NCBI GenBank assembly: GCA_964587885.1 | Contig: CAZPME010000030.1 | Coordinates: 1 to 21,855, forward strand | Direction: 5' to 3' | Source of the DNA: UBA60 sp964587885 | Lineage (GTDB): Archaea > Thermoplasmatota > Poseidoniia > Poseidoniales > Poseidoniaceae | DNA length: 21,855 bases | Part shown: one piece after another, positions 1 to 8,302 of the stretch | Position numbering within the stretch: the first letter of the stretch is position 1 | Layout: every line of letters starts with the position of its first letter | The notes under the pieces: generated by a model | What the model saw: only the letters and a program-made list of their open reading frames with translations | The model's database searches: none | Told to the model about the DNA's origin: nothing | Made by a program: the position numbers and the translations under genes

Positions 1-68
1 CTACGGATTCTCCAAAATGTTAACTTGGAGGGGAAGGACATATCGACAATAAGTGTGCGTAGCGGAGC

Positions 69-3000
69 ATGCGGGGGCATTCCAGTAGCACTCCATTTTT
101 CCTCGCGATAATCTTACTCATCGTCACTACGGCCCCATTGGTCGCGCCACCGTCGTCAGCACTAACCGAGATTAATACCCAGTCATCTAATACAATGATT
201 AATGCGTGGGATTTAGCCAATTTTAGCGATATCGCGGTCCCACAAGGTTTCAACCAAACCTCTTACATGGATTATAGCGATGTAGGGGTTCTTATCAATA
301 ACAAATCTGCCGAAAGTCGAACTATCGGATGGGCCTTTGTGGCCGCACGCAATATCCCTCTCAATCATGTCTTGCTATGGGATGCCGACGGAACCCCAAC
401 GGCTGAAACTATCAATCGAAACCAATTCAACGATTATTTCGCCGACCCATTCAGTGAATGGATAATCAATAATAGTCTTGAAACTGAATTGAATTTCCTC
501 GTCACTTCCAAAGGTGTTCCCCTAAGGGTAAATGGTGGAAATAACAAAGTCGCATTCGACAATGAATTAGCTTTAGTGGGTGGCGATTACGCTGCTGATA
601 TTGGTCAAGACTACTGGAAAATTGCCGATTATGGCCCATTCGCAAATGGCGGGACTGGTCAAATGGAGCCTTTTTCACGGCAAAAACATGGTTTTTTCCT
701 TGTGTCCAGATTAACTGGATATACCGTTGATACTGCCCTTGGATTAATCGAATTGGCTAACCAAAGTCTCGGCAACCGTGGCCAATTCGTTCTCGATTTA
801 GCGACTAATCGCAATGGTTCAGGCTACAAGTATTGGAATGATGATTTGTATACAGCAAATGCCACCCTCAATGGAACGATGGGATTACCGGTTACCTTCA
901 ATCAAAATTCAACTTTCCTCACCAACCAAAGTGAAGTCATCGGTTATGCTTCATGGGGTTCCAATGATGGAAGTTGGGGGGGAAATTGGTTACCAAATGC
1001 AGGATTTGACACAAGTGATTCTAGTTATACAAGTGGTGCAAGATATTGGAACGCCACAATTCCAAACCTTACTGCTGGAGACACTTTCAACTGGAGTTAT
1101 CAAACTGAACACAAACGAAATGGCAATGGAGCCGTTCAGGCATCTCTTTCCGCCGTATGCAATGATACATCCGGTGAAGGCATACAAGGTATTCTCGCGG
1201 AATATTTTGATAATGATGGAATTAGTTTCAACACCGCCTCAATGCCACTTCTAATAGACCGTGTCCCTGACCATGTGCGGATAGAAAGTGATCTGCAGTA
1301 TTCATCCTCTTCACAGTCTTATCCAGGCCTTGACGATCGTTTCAAAAATGATTGGGGTGGCCGATTTAGTGGCCTAATTGATATTCCAGATGCTGGGAAT
1401 TGGACATTCTTCATCACCTCTGATGATGGTTCAGAACTATGGGTCGACGGGCAGAGCCTAGTTGCAAACCATGGTTCACACGGCATGACTGAGAGGTCGA
1501 ATTACCTCCAACTTAGTGAAGGCTTGCACGATTTTAAGATTGAATTCTTTCAAGGTGGTGGTCCACACGGACTCCAATTATCTTGGCAAGGACCAAATCA
1601 ATCAAAGGCACTTATTCCCCCTACAGCCTTCCAAGTAGCGGGCGATTATATTCCTGCAGAAAATAACCTCATACACCATTGGGACTTTGAAGATGGAGCA
1701 GGAAATTATGCTCTTAATTCCGTAAATATCTCGGCTAATTTCACCCTAAACAACATGAACTCAAGCAATTGGCGAACCTGTGCTGATGGTTACTGCCTAT
1801 GGTATGATGGAGTGGATGATTACGTCAACATTGACGTTGAAAACTGGCTTGGGAATTTTACGGTTAGCCAATGGGTCTGGGCAAATTCAACAACTTTACC
1901 TGACTATGCTTCCACCTTTGCCGTCGATAACGATTCAGGTTCAAATGCTTCCTTCCAGCATGCTGTTTTTAGTGGTGAATGGCGATTGCACAATAATCAA
2001 ACCCATACCTTTGGTGATATTCAAGCGCAGCGTTGGACTCACCTTGTTACAGTATATGATAATGGAACGGTACGGCAATACCTCGATGGTGTATTGGTTG
2101 GAACCACTGCTTTTCCCACAGGTGCAGTGAACCATATTGAATTATACAAAATGGGCGTCAATCGAGCAGGCAATACCCATTTTGAAGGAATGATTGACAA
2201 TGTCATGATTTGGGACATAGCACTTGATGACCAAGATATCACTGTATTACACAGAGATATCTATGAAGACTGTGCAACTTACTCGGGTAGTGGCAACTCA
2301 GCCGAACTTGAACAAACCTATGTTTTACCTAATGAGGTGAAAAATCATGCTTGGCTACTTTCAGTATACGGAACTCGAACAGGGGACGTCTATGGCGATT
2401 TTACCCTAGTGGTTGATTCATTGGATGAGAACGGAATACTACTTTCAACAAATACCTCTAATAGTAAAATTTTCAGTCCATCTTGGGAATCTACCATCAT
2501 CCGGTTTCGTCCAGATGCAAATGCAAGCATGTTCCGGATTCGCATCCTTCTAGATATTGTTGGAACCTCAACCGATGGTTCAGTATATCTTGATACTCTC
2601 AATCTCAAACCAATCCAACCTCATAATGATTGGATTGCTGGTAGTATCGTAGAGACTGCGGTCTCTACCGGTGGCCGTTCATTTTCCACCGGCACAAGTT
2701 ATGGCCAATCATTGGTCGCCGATATCCTTGAAGATGGCGCGTCAGCAACCAAGGGCTATGTTTACGAGCCATATCTTTCAGCGGTTTGCTATCCTTCTAT
2801 TCTACTATCAACCTATGCTGAAGGCTATACAATGGCTGAAGCCTATTATGCCGCTAATCCGATGGTCTCGTGGATGGGGGTTGTTGTCGGTGACCCGAAA
2901 ATGGCTGCATTCTCAGACCGCCTCCATGACATCAACATCTCAGCTGTTGAAACTAACCAAACTTTGACTGTAGGCAATAATGGGACTCTGCGACTGGTAA

Positions 3001-5438
3001 TTGAAAATCTAGGGATGGCAGAGGCTAATGGTAGTATCGAAATCAGAGAGCGCTCAGGAAATAATCTGCTAGCGACATACAACCTTACTCTACCGGCTGG
3101 TGATCAAAGCGGTAGTCGAATTATTTTCGATGCTGTAATTGCACCGACAAAATCAGGTTATGTCGAATTTGACGTGCGCTGGCATAATGCCTCCTCTTCA
3201 CCTGAACGAGTAAAGAAGAACAATCACAACAGCATAAATTTGCCCGTCAACGACATTCCAACTGTGGATGACAGCGATTGTACAATCAATATTATTGAAC
3301 GAGGAGGAGACTTTTCATGCACTGCCGAGGCCAGCGACGAAGTCAGTGTTGTCGCAGTAAACATTGGCTGGCGATTACGCAATGCCAGTGAAAATCTAAC
3401 TTCATCTTGGACGTGGTACCCAGCGGTACAATTCAATGACGGTAATTGGTGGGCTTCAATAGAAATACCACGCAATATTAGCCTTGGAACAATCGACATT
3501 GCGGTAGAAGCTTTTGACAATGTCAACGCTTCTTCAGAAGTGCAAATAAAACTCAATGTCGCGATTCTTATCAACGCCATTCCCGACTGGTACGGCATCC
3601 ATGTCGCCAGCGTTGACTTCGAAAATTGGTATGGTGACAGTAACTTACCGACCTATCCCGAGCCGGGCCTTCTGCGAGGCGTGCAGGTCGCCTTACGCGG
3701 TTGTGTCGAAGATGCCGACCACAATCCGCTATCTGAACAACCTCAATTCGCCGCTAGCCGAGGCGTGGTAGGATCGGTCAACTATAATGGTGAACTAGAA
3801 GATGAATTATTCTGTTATTCTTCAACTTGGATTATTCCTATCGGCGGCAACATCTCAAGTGTTAGCCTTGAATTATGGCAAGGCGGCAATAGATATTCTC
3901 AACGCCACATCAGTATTGCCGACCGCAGCGCGATTGTTGACTTGGACTTACAAAACCATGAAGGTGAGAGTAAAACCACAAGTACAGGCCATAACGAGCG
4001 GATGTGGATTGCTTACTCCGACCCTGACGACCCCGAGACCGGAGCATATGGAGACCTGTTGATAGAATGGCCAGAACGTTTACCGATTACCATCCCCGTT
4101 AATATTCCCAATAATTCAACTGGAGTATATGTCGACTTACCCACTGCTCCAATGGGACTAACACGCGGTACGGTCACCTTCCAAGCCAACTTGCTCGGAG
4201 CCCACTCAAACGCACAAACAACTAGCAAGCAATGGGAAGTTTCGGTAACTATACCAAGAATACTTAGCATCGAAATCTGTGATACTCAAGGTGAACTTGA
4301 ACAAATCCCAACCGGACATCCACTGGCAATTTTCGTCCACTTGCGCTCAACCCGTCCAATAGATAGCCTACGAGTTAGTATGTTGCAGAATGAATGGTCA
4401 CTTGAAGCGTCACAAATCAACCTTGAGGAAGATGGTTGGAATACTACCAGTTTGGCCGGTTGTGCAGCCAATTCAAGTGTCTCTGAACAAAGTAATATCG
4501 TGTTGGCATTCCGCATTTCTGCGGATAATAAATTCAAAGGCGGAGCAGCCGAAATAATTGCTCAAGTAATCGACATAGATAGCCAATCAAGCATCTACAT
4601 ATTACCCACCGAAATTTCTCATACCGCACCACAATTAAACTTGATTGGGGAAGCGAAATACCTTGAGGGAGAGCTAATTGAAATTACTGCAATTATTTCC
4701 GATCGTGATGGTTTCAACGGAATGGCATGTAGTTTCACATTCAGCAACGAAAGTGGTTTCACCCTGCTCAATATTACATCTGAACCCGATTCAAGTGGAG
4801 AAATCAACTTTGAGCAATCCAGCCTCATTCTCCCTCTCGATGAGAATATATCTCTCGCCGTAACCTGTCATGACTCAATGGGATTAGCTGGAATGGCCAA
4901 TCTAAGTGATTTTATCACCATTAACAAGGCCCCTCCCGAAGTGCAAGATGAAATCGACCAAACATCTATTCAAAGTGACGAGGGAGTTAGTACGCCTATC
5001 CTCATCGGAGCATTATTACTCGCCTTAGTATTAATTGGGTTATTTACGAAAAATCGTGTGGAAGCAAGACGCCTAACAATGTTAGGACGCGCCGATGATG
5101 AACAATCTAAGGCTTGGGATGAAATGGCAATGTTAGAACAATCCAACTACCCTAGCACAGAGCCGGTCGCGCAACCATCGCAAACTCCTCCCGAAAATCT
5201 AGCAGCTCACCTTGCCGAACAACCCCTCGCACCAACGATGGTCGATGATGCGGCATTGGGTGCGGCTCTTGTCACAAGTGAACCCGTTCTCAGTGCAGTA
5301 GAATTACAACATGCTGATCAACCCCAAAGGGATGGCGAGAATGTCAAAGCCGAAGCGAGTTTTGCCCGCGATATGGCAGCTTCTGAAGCAATTGAACATG
5401 CTCCTGTGGACGACATCCTCGATGAATTAAGTGAATAG
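69..5438 (+). CDS. Membrane-anchored surface protein: TIGR03790-like core with inserted PA14 and LamG domains
   Basis: 1789 residues. The N-terminus has a signal peptide (hydrophobic stretch at about residues 10-24, then a Pro/Ser/Ala cleavage region). Residues about 50-310 resemble the N-terminal half of the uncharacterised TIGR03790 family, including a 'TSKGVPLRVNGG' stretch, an internal 'DNELAL' and a 'RLTGYT' segment. The C-terminal half of that family resumes at about 852-950 ('GQSLVADILEDGA', 'GYVYEPYLSAV', ending 'VVVGDPK'). Between them sit a PA14 domain (about 371-525, with 'FFITSDDGSELWVDG') and a LamG/concanavalin-like domain (about 534-725). A CARDB-like beta domain follows (about 955-1055), then further Ig-like segments. 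One transmembrane helix lies at about 1642-1660, followed by a 129-residue acidic, Pro/Ala-rich cytoplasmic tail. Many N-x-S/T sequons fit an exported glycoprotein. The ATG at 69 is chosen because it gives the signal peptide directly; no close Shine-Dalgarno is seen. PA14 and LamG suggest carbohydrate binding, but enzymatic function is unknown. Confidence 0.9.
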   Translation: MRGHSSSTPFFLAIILLIVTTAPLVAPPSSALTEINTQSSNTMINAWDLANFSDIAVPQGFNQTSYMDYSDVGVLINNKSAESRTIGWAFVAARNIPLNHVLLWDADGTPTAETINRNQFNDYFADPFSEWIINNSLETELNFLVTSKGVPLRVNGGNNKVAFDNELALVGGDYAADIGQDYWKIADYGPFANGGTGQMEPFSRQKHGFFLVSRLTGYTVDTALGLIELANQSLGNRGQFVLDLATNRNGSGYKYWNDDLYTANATLNGTMGLPVTFNQNSTFLTNQSEVIGYASWGSNDGSWGGNWLPNAGFDTSDSSYTSGARYWNATIPNLTAGDTFNWSYQTEHKRNGNGAVQASLSAVCNDTSGEGIQGILAEYFDNDGISFNTASMPLLIDRVPDHVRIESDLQYSSSSQSYPGLDDRFKNDWGGRFSGLIDIPDAGNWTFFITSDDGSELWVDGQSLVANHGSHGMTERSNYLQLSEGLHDFKIEFFQGGGPHGLQLSWQGPNQSKALIPPTAFQVAGDYIPAENNLIHHWDFEDGAGNYALNSVNISANFTLNNMNSSNWRTCADGYCLWYDGVDDYVNIDVENWLGNFTVSQWVWANSTTLPDYASTFAVDNDSGSNASFQHAVFSGEWRLHNNQTHTFGDIQAQRWTHLVTVYDNGTVRQYLDGVLVGTTAFPTGAVNHIELYKMGVNRAGNTHFEGMIDNVMIWDIALDDQDITVLHRDIYEDCATYSGSGNSAELEQTYVLPNEVKNHAWLLSVYGTRTGDVYGDFTLVVDSLDENGILLSTNTSNSKIFSPSWESTIIRFRPDANASMFRIRILLDIVGTSTDGSVYLDTLNLKPIQPHNDWIAGSIVETAVSTGGRSFSTGTSYGQSLVADILEDGASATKGYVYEPYLSAVCYPSILLSTYAEGYTMAEAYYAANPMVSWMGVVVGDPKMAAFSDRLHDINISAVETNQTLTVGNNGTLRLVIENLGMAEANGSIEIRERSGNNLLATYNLTLPAGDQSGSRIIFDAVIAPTKSGYVEFDVRWHNASSSPERVKKNNHNSINLPVNDIPTVDDSDCTINIIERGGDFSCTAEASDEVSVVAVNIGWRLRNASENLTSSWTWYPAVQFNDGNWWASIEIPRNISLGTIDIAVEAFDNVNASSEVQIKLNVAILINAIPDWYGIHVASVDFENWYGDSNLPTYPEPGLLRGVQVALRGCVEDADHNPLSEQPQFAASRGVVGSVNYNGELEDELFCYSSTWIIPIGGNISSVSLELWQGGNRYSQRHISIADRSAIVDLDLQNHEGESKTTSTGHNERMWIAYSDPDDPETGAYGDLLIEWPERLPITIPVNIPNNSTGVYVDLPTAPMGLTRGTVTFQANLLGAHSNAQTTSKQWEVSVTIPRILSIEICDTQGELEQIPTGHPLAIFVHLRSTRPIDSLRVSMLQNEWSLEASQINLEEDGWNTTSLAGCAANSSVSEQSNIVLAFRISADNKFKGGAAEIIAQVIDIDSQSSIYILPTEISHTAPQLNLIGEAKYLEGELIEITAIISDRDGFNGMACSFTFSNESGFTLLNITSEPDSSGEINFEQSSLILPLDENISLAVTCHDSMGLAGMANLSDFITINKAPPEVQDEIDQTSIQSDEGVSTPILIGALLLALVLIGLFTKNRVEARRLTMLGRADDEQSKAWDEMAMLEQSNYPSTEPVAQPSQTPPENLAAHLAEQPLAPTMVDDAALGAALVTSEPVLSAVELQHADQPQRDGENVKAEASFARDMAASEAIEHAPVDDILDELSE

Positions 5439-5487
5439 GCCCGACCCTAAGCATCAAATCCTTGAGGGTATTCGGCAATACGATAAG

Positions 5488-5721
5488 ATGGCAGTAGGAT
5501 ATGTATTAATCAATGTCAAACCGGGAATGGAAATGACCGCCTTTGAGGAAATTCAAGCAATGTCAGCAGTCGCTGATGTCGACCTATTATTCGGTGATTA
5601 CGATATTATTGTCAAAATCACCGCCGATGATATGGGAATCATTGCCCGTACCGTGGTCGAAGATATCAGGCAGGTAAGTGGAGTCGAAAATACCAAAACC
5701 CTAGCTGGAGCAGAATTGTAA
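5488..5721 (+). CDS. Stand-alone Lrp/AsnC ligand-binding (RAM) domain protein
   Basis: A 77-residue protein that is essentially only the Lrp/AsnC C-terminal alpha/beta sandwich, with the characteristic 'FGDYDIIVKI' turn (G-x-Y-D) and no helix-turn-helix. Stand-alone RAM domains in archaea and bacteria form oligomers that bind amino acids and can partner with full-length Lrp proteins; which ligand is bound here cannot be told. I prefer the ATG at 5488, because family members usually begin with this beta strand ('MAVGYVLINVKPG'). An in-frame GTG at 5431 would add 19 residues and overlap the stop of the upstream surface-protein gene by 8 nt. Either way the two genes are tightly coupled and probably co-transcribed. 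Confidence 0.85.
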   Translation: MAVGYVLINVKPGMEMTAFEEIQAMSAVADVDLLFGDYDIIVKITADDMGIIARTVVEDIRQVSGVENTKTLAGAEL

Positions 5722-5741
5722 ATTCTAGACAAGGATTGAAT

Positions 5742-5782
5742 CAATTTTCTTTTCAATGCAGGCCCGAATGAAGGTATTCGGG
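5742..5782 (+). terminator. T-rich stretch plus 7-bp hairpin after the RAM-domain gene
   Basis: A T-rich stretch at about 5742-5754 lies just after the RAM-domain stop. It is followed by a perfect inverted repeat CCCGAAT/ATTCGGG (5763-5769 and 5776-5782, 6-nt loop). Oligo-T tracts can end archaeal transcripts, so this is a plausible end for the upstream pair of genes. The hairpin itself is not followed by a T-run, so it is not a classic intrinsic terminator. Confidence 0.35.
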
Positions 5783-5835
5783 GCATTGCGCTAATAGTCA
5801 AATAATGAATGAAAATAAGGCAAATATTAATGTTA

Positions 5836-5845
5836 TTATATTAAA
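5836..5845 (+). promoter_or_regulatory. TATA-like box, distal promoter of the MC1 leader or a small RNA
   Basis: The sequence TTATATTAAA lies in a very A/T-rich patch and resembles an archaeal TATA box. Initiation about 25 bp downstream would fall near 5865-5870, giving either a roughly 145-nt leader for the MC1 gene or a short RNA of about 90 nt ending at the T-run at 5954-5960. Prediction from sequence only. Confidence 0.35.
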
Positions 5846-5914
5846 AAAATCTCTAACATAGTAACTGAATGCGTATAATCGTAGGACTGAATGGCTATAC
5901 CATTTTTCTTTTCG

Positions 5915-5960
5915 AAACGCTGTATAGAGAGGCAAATATGGCGCAGTATAGCGTTTTTTT
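5915..5960 (+). terminator. Stem-loop with T7 tract upstream of the MC1 gene
   Basis: AAACGCTGTAT (5915-5925) pairs with GTATAGCGTTT (5946-5956) over 11 positions, two of them G-U. The loop is 20 nt and seven Ts (5954-5960) overlap and follow the right arm. This is the geometry of an intrinsic terminator, but it sits between two TATA-like boxes and 53 nt upstream of the MC1 start codon. It could end a short transcript begun at the distal promoter, act as an attenuator, or terminate read-through from upstream. Confidence 0.45.
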
Positions 5961-5969
5961 ACCATAATC

Positions 5970-5977
5970 CTTATAAC
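5970..5977 (+). promoter_or_regulatory. Proximal TATA-like box of the MC1 gene
   Basis: CTTATAAC lies about 40 nt before the MC1 ATG. With the usual archaeal spacing of about 25 bp, transcription would start near 5998, leaving a very short leader that just contains the Shine-Dalgarno GGAGGT at 6001-6006. Confidence 0.4.
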
Positions 5978-6013
5978 CTTCCCGACGGGGCGAATTAATT
6001 GGAGGTAAACGAT

Positions 6014-6274
6014 ATGTCAAAGAAATACTTCGTATTGATGGACGGTGGCAAAGACACCAGTCAAGTCTTTGCAAGCAAGCAACCTCGTGGTGCAGCCCTC
6101 AAAGCTGCAACCCGCGAACATACAGACATCCGCCTACGCGAGCGCGGTACTAACAGAGTACACGTGTTCAAGGGCTGGGTCGATATGGTAGACAAGCCGG
6201 CTAACGGCCCTGCCTGGTTGCCTGACAGGATAAAGAAGGCTAACGTCAAGAAGATCGGAATCGAGAAGCTGTGA
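6014..6274 (+). CDS. Archaeal chromosomal protein MC1
   Basis: 86 residues, close to the 93 of methanogen MC1. MC1 is a small basic monomeric protein that binds and sharply bends double-stranded DNA and is an abundant nucleoid protein in several euryarchaea. Recognisable family segments, in order: 'KQPRGAALKAA' (about 22-32), 'IRLRERGTNRVHVFKGW' (39-55), 'PAWLP' (66-70) and the basic C-terminus 'VKKIGIEKL'. The ATG at 6014 is chosen over the upstream in-frame TTG at 5999, because GGAGGT at 6001-6006 lies 7 nt before it and the family starts at this point. The gene has its own promoter and a strong terminator, so it is monocistronic. Its G+C and regular codon use contrast with the A/T-rich spacer before it, as expected for a highly expressed gene. 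Confidence 0.93.
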   Translation: MSKKYFVLMDGGKDTSQVFASKQPRGAALKAATREHTDIRLRERGTNRVHVFKGWVDMVDKPANGPAWLPDRIKKANVKKIGIEKL

Positions 6275-6344
6275 AATTCACAGCCTCGTCTCTAATCAAT
6301 TGACGGCAAACACCGGACACATGTCCGACCCCTAGGGGAACATA

Positions 6345-6382
6345 CCCGCCCGAACCTTTGGGTTCGGGTGGGTCTTTTTTTT
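6345..6382 (+). terminator. Intrinsic-type terminator of the MC1 gene
   Basis: A 12-bp stem (CCCGCCCGAACC at 6345-6356 with GGTTCGGGTGGG at 6361-6372, one G-U pair) closes a TTTG tetraloop. It is followed by a T-run at 6375-6382. It lies 70 nt after the MC1 stop and separates it from the convergent dehydrogenase gene. On the minus strand the hairpin has no following T-run, so it is directional. Confidence 0.8.
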
Positions 6383-6448
6383 CCAAAAATCCTATTGCTC
6401 AATCTAAATTAAGGCGTAAAACCTGTTTTCTATCCGGCACAAATACTG

Positions 6449-8134
6449 TTAATCTTCGGATAAGAATGGATATGTCCATTCTTGAGGAATTTCCAAAGTT
6501 CGCTTGACTGAGCGGGGGCTAATCCAACGCAAGAGATTCAGGGGGCCGCCAGCTTTGTCATTGGTTCCACTTGCACGCGCCCCTCCGAATGGTTGCTGAG
6601 CAACTACTGCTCCAGTCGGTTTATCGTTGATGTAAAAATTGCCAGCAGTAAAGCGCAAGGCATTGAAAGCCTGTTGGATATTCTCTTCTGATGAAGAGAA
6701 AATTGAGCCAGTTAATGCATATGGTGAAGACTCGTCACACAATTTTAATACCGCATCAAATTCGTCATCCTCGTAAACGTAAACCGTCAATACTGGTCCG
6801 AAAATTTCTTCGACCATTGATTCTGATTTGGCATCAGTAGTCTCAATTATCGTCGGTTCAATAAACCAACCAGTGCTATTGTCACTACCACCACCAACGA
6901 TAATTTGACAGGTTTTACGCTCCTGGGCACGGGCAATATACCCGGTTATTTTATCGAATGCCCGTTGGTCGATTACCGCAGTCATGAAATTGGTGAAATC
7001 ACAGGCATCACCGAGTTTAATTTTTTTGATTTCAGCACACAATGGATCTTTGATGGCTGACCAAACTGAACGAGGAACGTAGGCGCGACTTGCAGCAGAA
7101 CACTTTTGCCCTTGGAACTCAAAAGATCCTCGTAATAATGCGACGAGTAAACCATTGCGATCGCAATCTGGGTGGGCAACTACGAAATCCTTTCCGCCGG
7201 TTTCACCTACTATGCGTGGATAGCCTTTGAGTTGGGGTAAGGCCTGTCCAATTCTCTGCCATAATCCTTGGAATACTGCGGTTGAACCTGTGAAATGAAC
7301 TCCGGCAAGGTCACTGTGTCCAAGTGCAACTTCAGAAATATCAGTTCCACTTGAGGGTACAAAATTGATGACACCGGCTGGCAAGCCCGCCTCCATCATC
7401 AAGCGCATCAGAACATAGTTTGAATGCACTGAATTGCGACTCGGTTTCCAAACCGCAGTACATCCTACCAATGCAGGGGCACTAGGTAAATTTGCCGCGA
7501 TACTCGAGAAGTTGAAGGGGGCAATAGCAACTACAAAACCTTCAAGTGGTCTAATTTCGGTACTATTTTGGACACCCTCTGGTGATACCAAGGGCTGGAG
7601 GTCAGCATGGAAGTTACGGGCATAATAGGCATTAAATCGCCAAAAATCAATCAATTCGCAAGCCGAGTCTATTTCGGCTTGGAAGCAAGTCTTGCTTTGA
7701 TTGAGCATGGTTGCAGCATTTGAGCGAGCGCGCCATTCTCCTGCCAACATGTCAGCGCAACGCTCAAAAATTTGCGCTCGTGCTTCCAATCCTAATTCGA
7801 TCCAAGCTTGTTGCGCTGCCACAGCAGCATCACAAGCAGCGGCAATTTCTGACTTGCCGCCAATGTGGACATTGGCAAGCACATGACCGTGATTATGAGG
7901 GATGACTTGAGTCATCGTGTTTCCAGTAAATACTTCTTCACCATTAATGATACAAGGAATCTCAATAACTTCAGATAATTGGCGCTCGAGTTCGGCTTGA
8001 AGTTCGGCACGCTCTTGGCTTTGTGGGGCGAAATTTAGAATCGGCTCGTTTGCTGGATGACTTGCCATGCCTTGTCTCAGATGGACTTGAGACAATATCA
8101 TTTCGCTATGCAACTGTCGCAGTACTATCGCCAT
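6449..8134 (-). CDS. pruA: Delta-1-pyrroline-5-carboxylate (L-glutamate gamma-semialdehyde) dehydrogenase
   Basis: 561 residues, an NAD-dependent aldehyde dehydrogenase that oxidises glutamate semialdehyde (from pyrroline-5-carboxylate) to glutamate, the second step of proline degradation in the cytoplasm. The sequence aligns by eye along its length with mitochondrial ALDH4A1-type enzymes: 'NEPILNF' near the start, 'LIDFWRFNAYYA', 'APFNFSSI', 'VWKPS', and near the end 'GNFYINDKPTGAVVAQQPFGGARASGTND'-like text. Catalytic Cys345 sits in 'FQGQKCSAASR' and the general-base Glu311 in 'GETGGKD'. The start at 8134 lies about 40 nt from a TATA-like element. Met23 (8068, 'MASHPANEP') is an alternative start, nearer the conserved region. 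No proline dehydrogenase partner is in the window. It is divergent from the ATPase gene. Confidence 0.93.
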   Translation of the reverse strand: MAIVLRQLHSEMILSQVHLRQGMASHPANEPILNFAPQSQERAELQAELERQLSEVIEIPCIINGEEVFTGNTMTQVIPHNHGHVLANVHIGGKSEIAAACDAAVAAQQAWIELGLEARAQIFERCADMLAGEWRARSNAATMLNQSKTCFQAEIDSACELIDFWRFNAYYARNFHADLQPLVSPEGVQNSTEIRPLEGFVVAIAPFNFSSIAANLPSAPALVGCTAVWKPSRNSVHSNYVLMRLMMEAGLPAGVINFVPSSGTDISEVALGHSDLAGVHFTGSTAVFQGLWQRIGQALPQLKGYPRIVGETGGKDFVVAHPDCDRNGLLVALLRGSFEFQGQKCSAASRAYVPRSVWSAIKDPLCAEIKKIKLGDACDFTNFMTAVIDQRAFDKITGYIARAQERKTCQIIVGGGSDNSTGWFIEPTIIETTDAKSESMVEEIFGPVLTVYVYEDDEFDAVLKLCDESSPYALTGSIFSSSEENIQQAFNALRFTAGNFYINDKPTGAVVAQQPFGGARASGTNDKAGGPLNLLRWISPRSVKRTLEIPQEWTYPFLSED

Positions 8135-8170
8135 ACTATTTTGAGTTCAGAAAATTTGTCTAGTTTCTTC

Positions 8171-8180
8171 ATTTAATATC
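8171..8180 (-). promoter_or_regulatory. TATA-like box for the pyrroline-carboxylate dehydrogenase gene
   Basis: Read on the minus strand this is GATATTAAAT, about 41 nt before the start codon at 8134, so the transcript would have a leader of roughly 15 nt. This spacing is the main reason to keep the longer start codon. Confidence 0.35.
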
Positions 8181-8302
8181 TAGGGGGGACTGTAGGTGCA
8201 AGGTGCGTTTATCATCAGTTAATGTGCATCAATTTCAACCGCATCAGCCTTCAATTCCAACCCTTTGGTATCCGCACTAATTTACCAAAATAGCAGGTGG
8301 AC

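Noticed and set aside
1..68. Short ATG frame at 17 and the GGAGGGG motif upstream of the first gene
   Set aside because: The frame stops after 11 codons, and the purine-rich motif lies over 30 nt from the start at 69, too far for a ribosome-binding site.
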